DNA from: Acidobacteriota bacterium
GTDB lineage: Bacteria; Acidobacteriota; UBA6911; RPQK01; JAPXNP01
DNA: 5,906 bases
Direction of reading: 5' to 3'
Assembly: GCA_030614585.1 (NCBI GenBank)
Contig: JAUWTT010000275.1
Span: 1 to 5,906 of the forward strand
Shown: positions 5,768 to 5,906 of the stretch, piece after piece
How positions within the stretch are numbered: position 1 is the stretch's first letter
Layout of the letters: each line of letters opens with the position of its first letter
Position numbers and translations under genes: made by a program
Notes under the pieces: generated by a model
Told to the model about the DNA's origin: nothing
Databases searched by the model: none
The model's input: only the letters and a program-made list of their open reading frames with translations

Positions 5768-5773
5768 ATCGAA

Positions 5774-5906
5774 ATGTTAGAAGCGGTTTTTCCGGGGGGA
5801 AAGAAAGTTGATGTAATTGACGGGAAATTTCTGATCAAAACAGATCAGAAGCCATCTAATGGTGGAGAGGATTCGGCACCTCAACCTTTCCATATTTTTC
5901 TTTCCT
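5774..5906 (+). CDS. OsmC-family protein, N-terminal part, cut by the window end
   Basis: The first 44 residues are present, beginning MLEAVFPGGKKVDVIDGKFL and ending APQPFHIFLS. The opening strand-turn-strand V-F-P-G-G-K-K-V, then IKTDQ, then GGEDSAPQPFHIFLS, matches the N-terminus of OsmC/YhfA-like proteins. In these, the (S/A)P.PF..FL.S segment leads into the helix carrying the first of two reactive cysteines (usually within a TCAG-like motif). That cysteine would fall just beyond the window. Family members are dimeric cytoplasmic thiol peroxidases or related redox proteins acting on organic hydroperoxides. Whether this one keeps both cysteines cannot be seen here. The start is supported by AAGGAG six bases upstream. 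A 28-codon ORF ends 14 bases before it. The family call rests on motif recognition over a short segment. Confidence 0.75.
   Translation, partial: MLEAVFPGGKKVDVIDGKFLIKTDQKPSNGGEDSAPQPFHIFLS

Noticed and set aside
1..5906. CRISPR array, tRNA or rRNA gene, insertion sequence
   Set aside because: I saw no regularly spaced long repeats, no cloverleaf-like segment, and no transposase gene or terminal inverted repeat pair.

Overview
The window most resembles a chromosomal segment from a free-living, probably aquatic, polysaccharide-degrading bacterium. The pointers are secreted and lipoprotein-type genes (a seven-repeat FG-GAP/VCBS lipoprotein, a type I sulfatase and a GH16 glycoside hydrolase), strong Shine-Dalgarno sequences and several GTG starts. 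This gene mix is common in Planctomycetota, Verrucomicrobiota and similar uncultured lineages. The strong Shine-Dalgarno use argues against Bacteroidota. The assignment is an inference from gene style, not a phylogenetic result.

Layout. Positions 3-632 (+) hold the 3' part of a TIM-barrel-like gene, broken by one in-frame TAG at 81-83. A 193-base gap with GC-rich inverted repeats follows. At 826-1279 (-) lies a compact RelE/ParE-type toxin and ribbon-helix-helix antitoxin pair. A palindrome sits directly in front of the antitoxin start codon. Positions 1280-1528 are a divergent intergenic region with an unusual C-tract/G-tract inverted repeat. Positions 1529-2827 (+) encode a lipoprotein whose seven evenly spaced DxDxDG motifs predict a seven-bladed beta-propeller. 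A sulfatase follows 117 bases later at 2945-4486 (+), in the same reading frame and probably the same transcript. A secreted GH16 enzyme runs convergently at 4600-5379 (-), with its own candidate promoter. A 290-base gap contains short heptamer repeats. A possible 28-codon ORF (5673-5759, +) comes next. The window ends inside the start of an OsmC-family gene (5774 onward, +).

How the genes may work together. The propeller lipoprotein, the sulfatase and the GH16 enzyme look like a small export and saccharification cluster for an extracellular, possibly sulfated, glycan. The GH16 active site is ExDxE, without the beta-bulge residue usual in agarases, carrageenases and laminarinases. This makes a lichenase/xyloglucanase/transglycosylase-like activity more likely than a galactanase. 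The toxin-antitoxin module, the interrupted gene and the OsmC gene appear functionally unrelated neighbours. I did not find a clearly new multi-gene system. The points most worth a second look are the amber-interrupted gene, the nearly leaderless antitoxin with its operator at the start codon, the G/C-tract stem at 1342-1407, and the small ORF ahead of OsmC.
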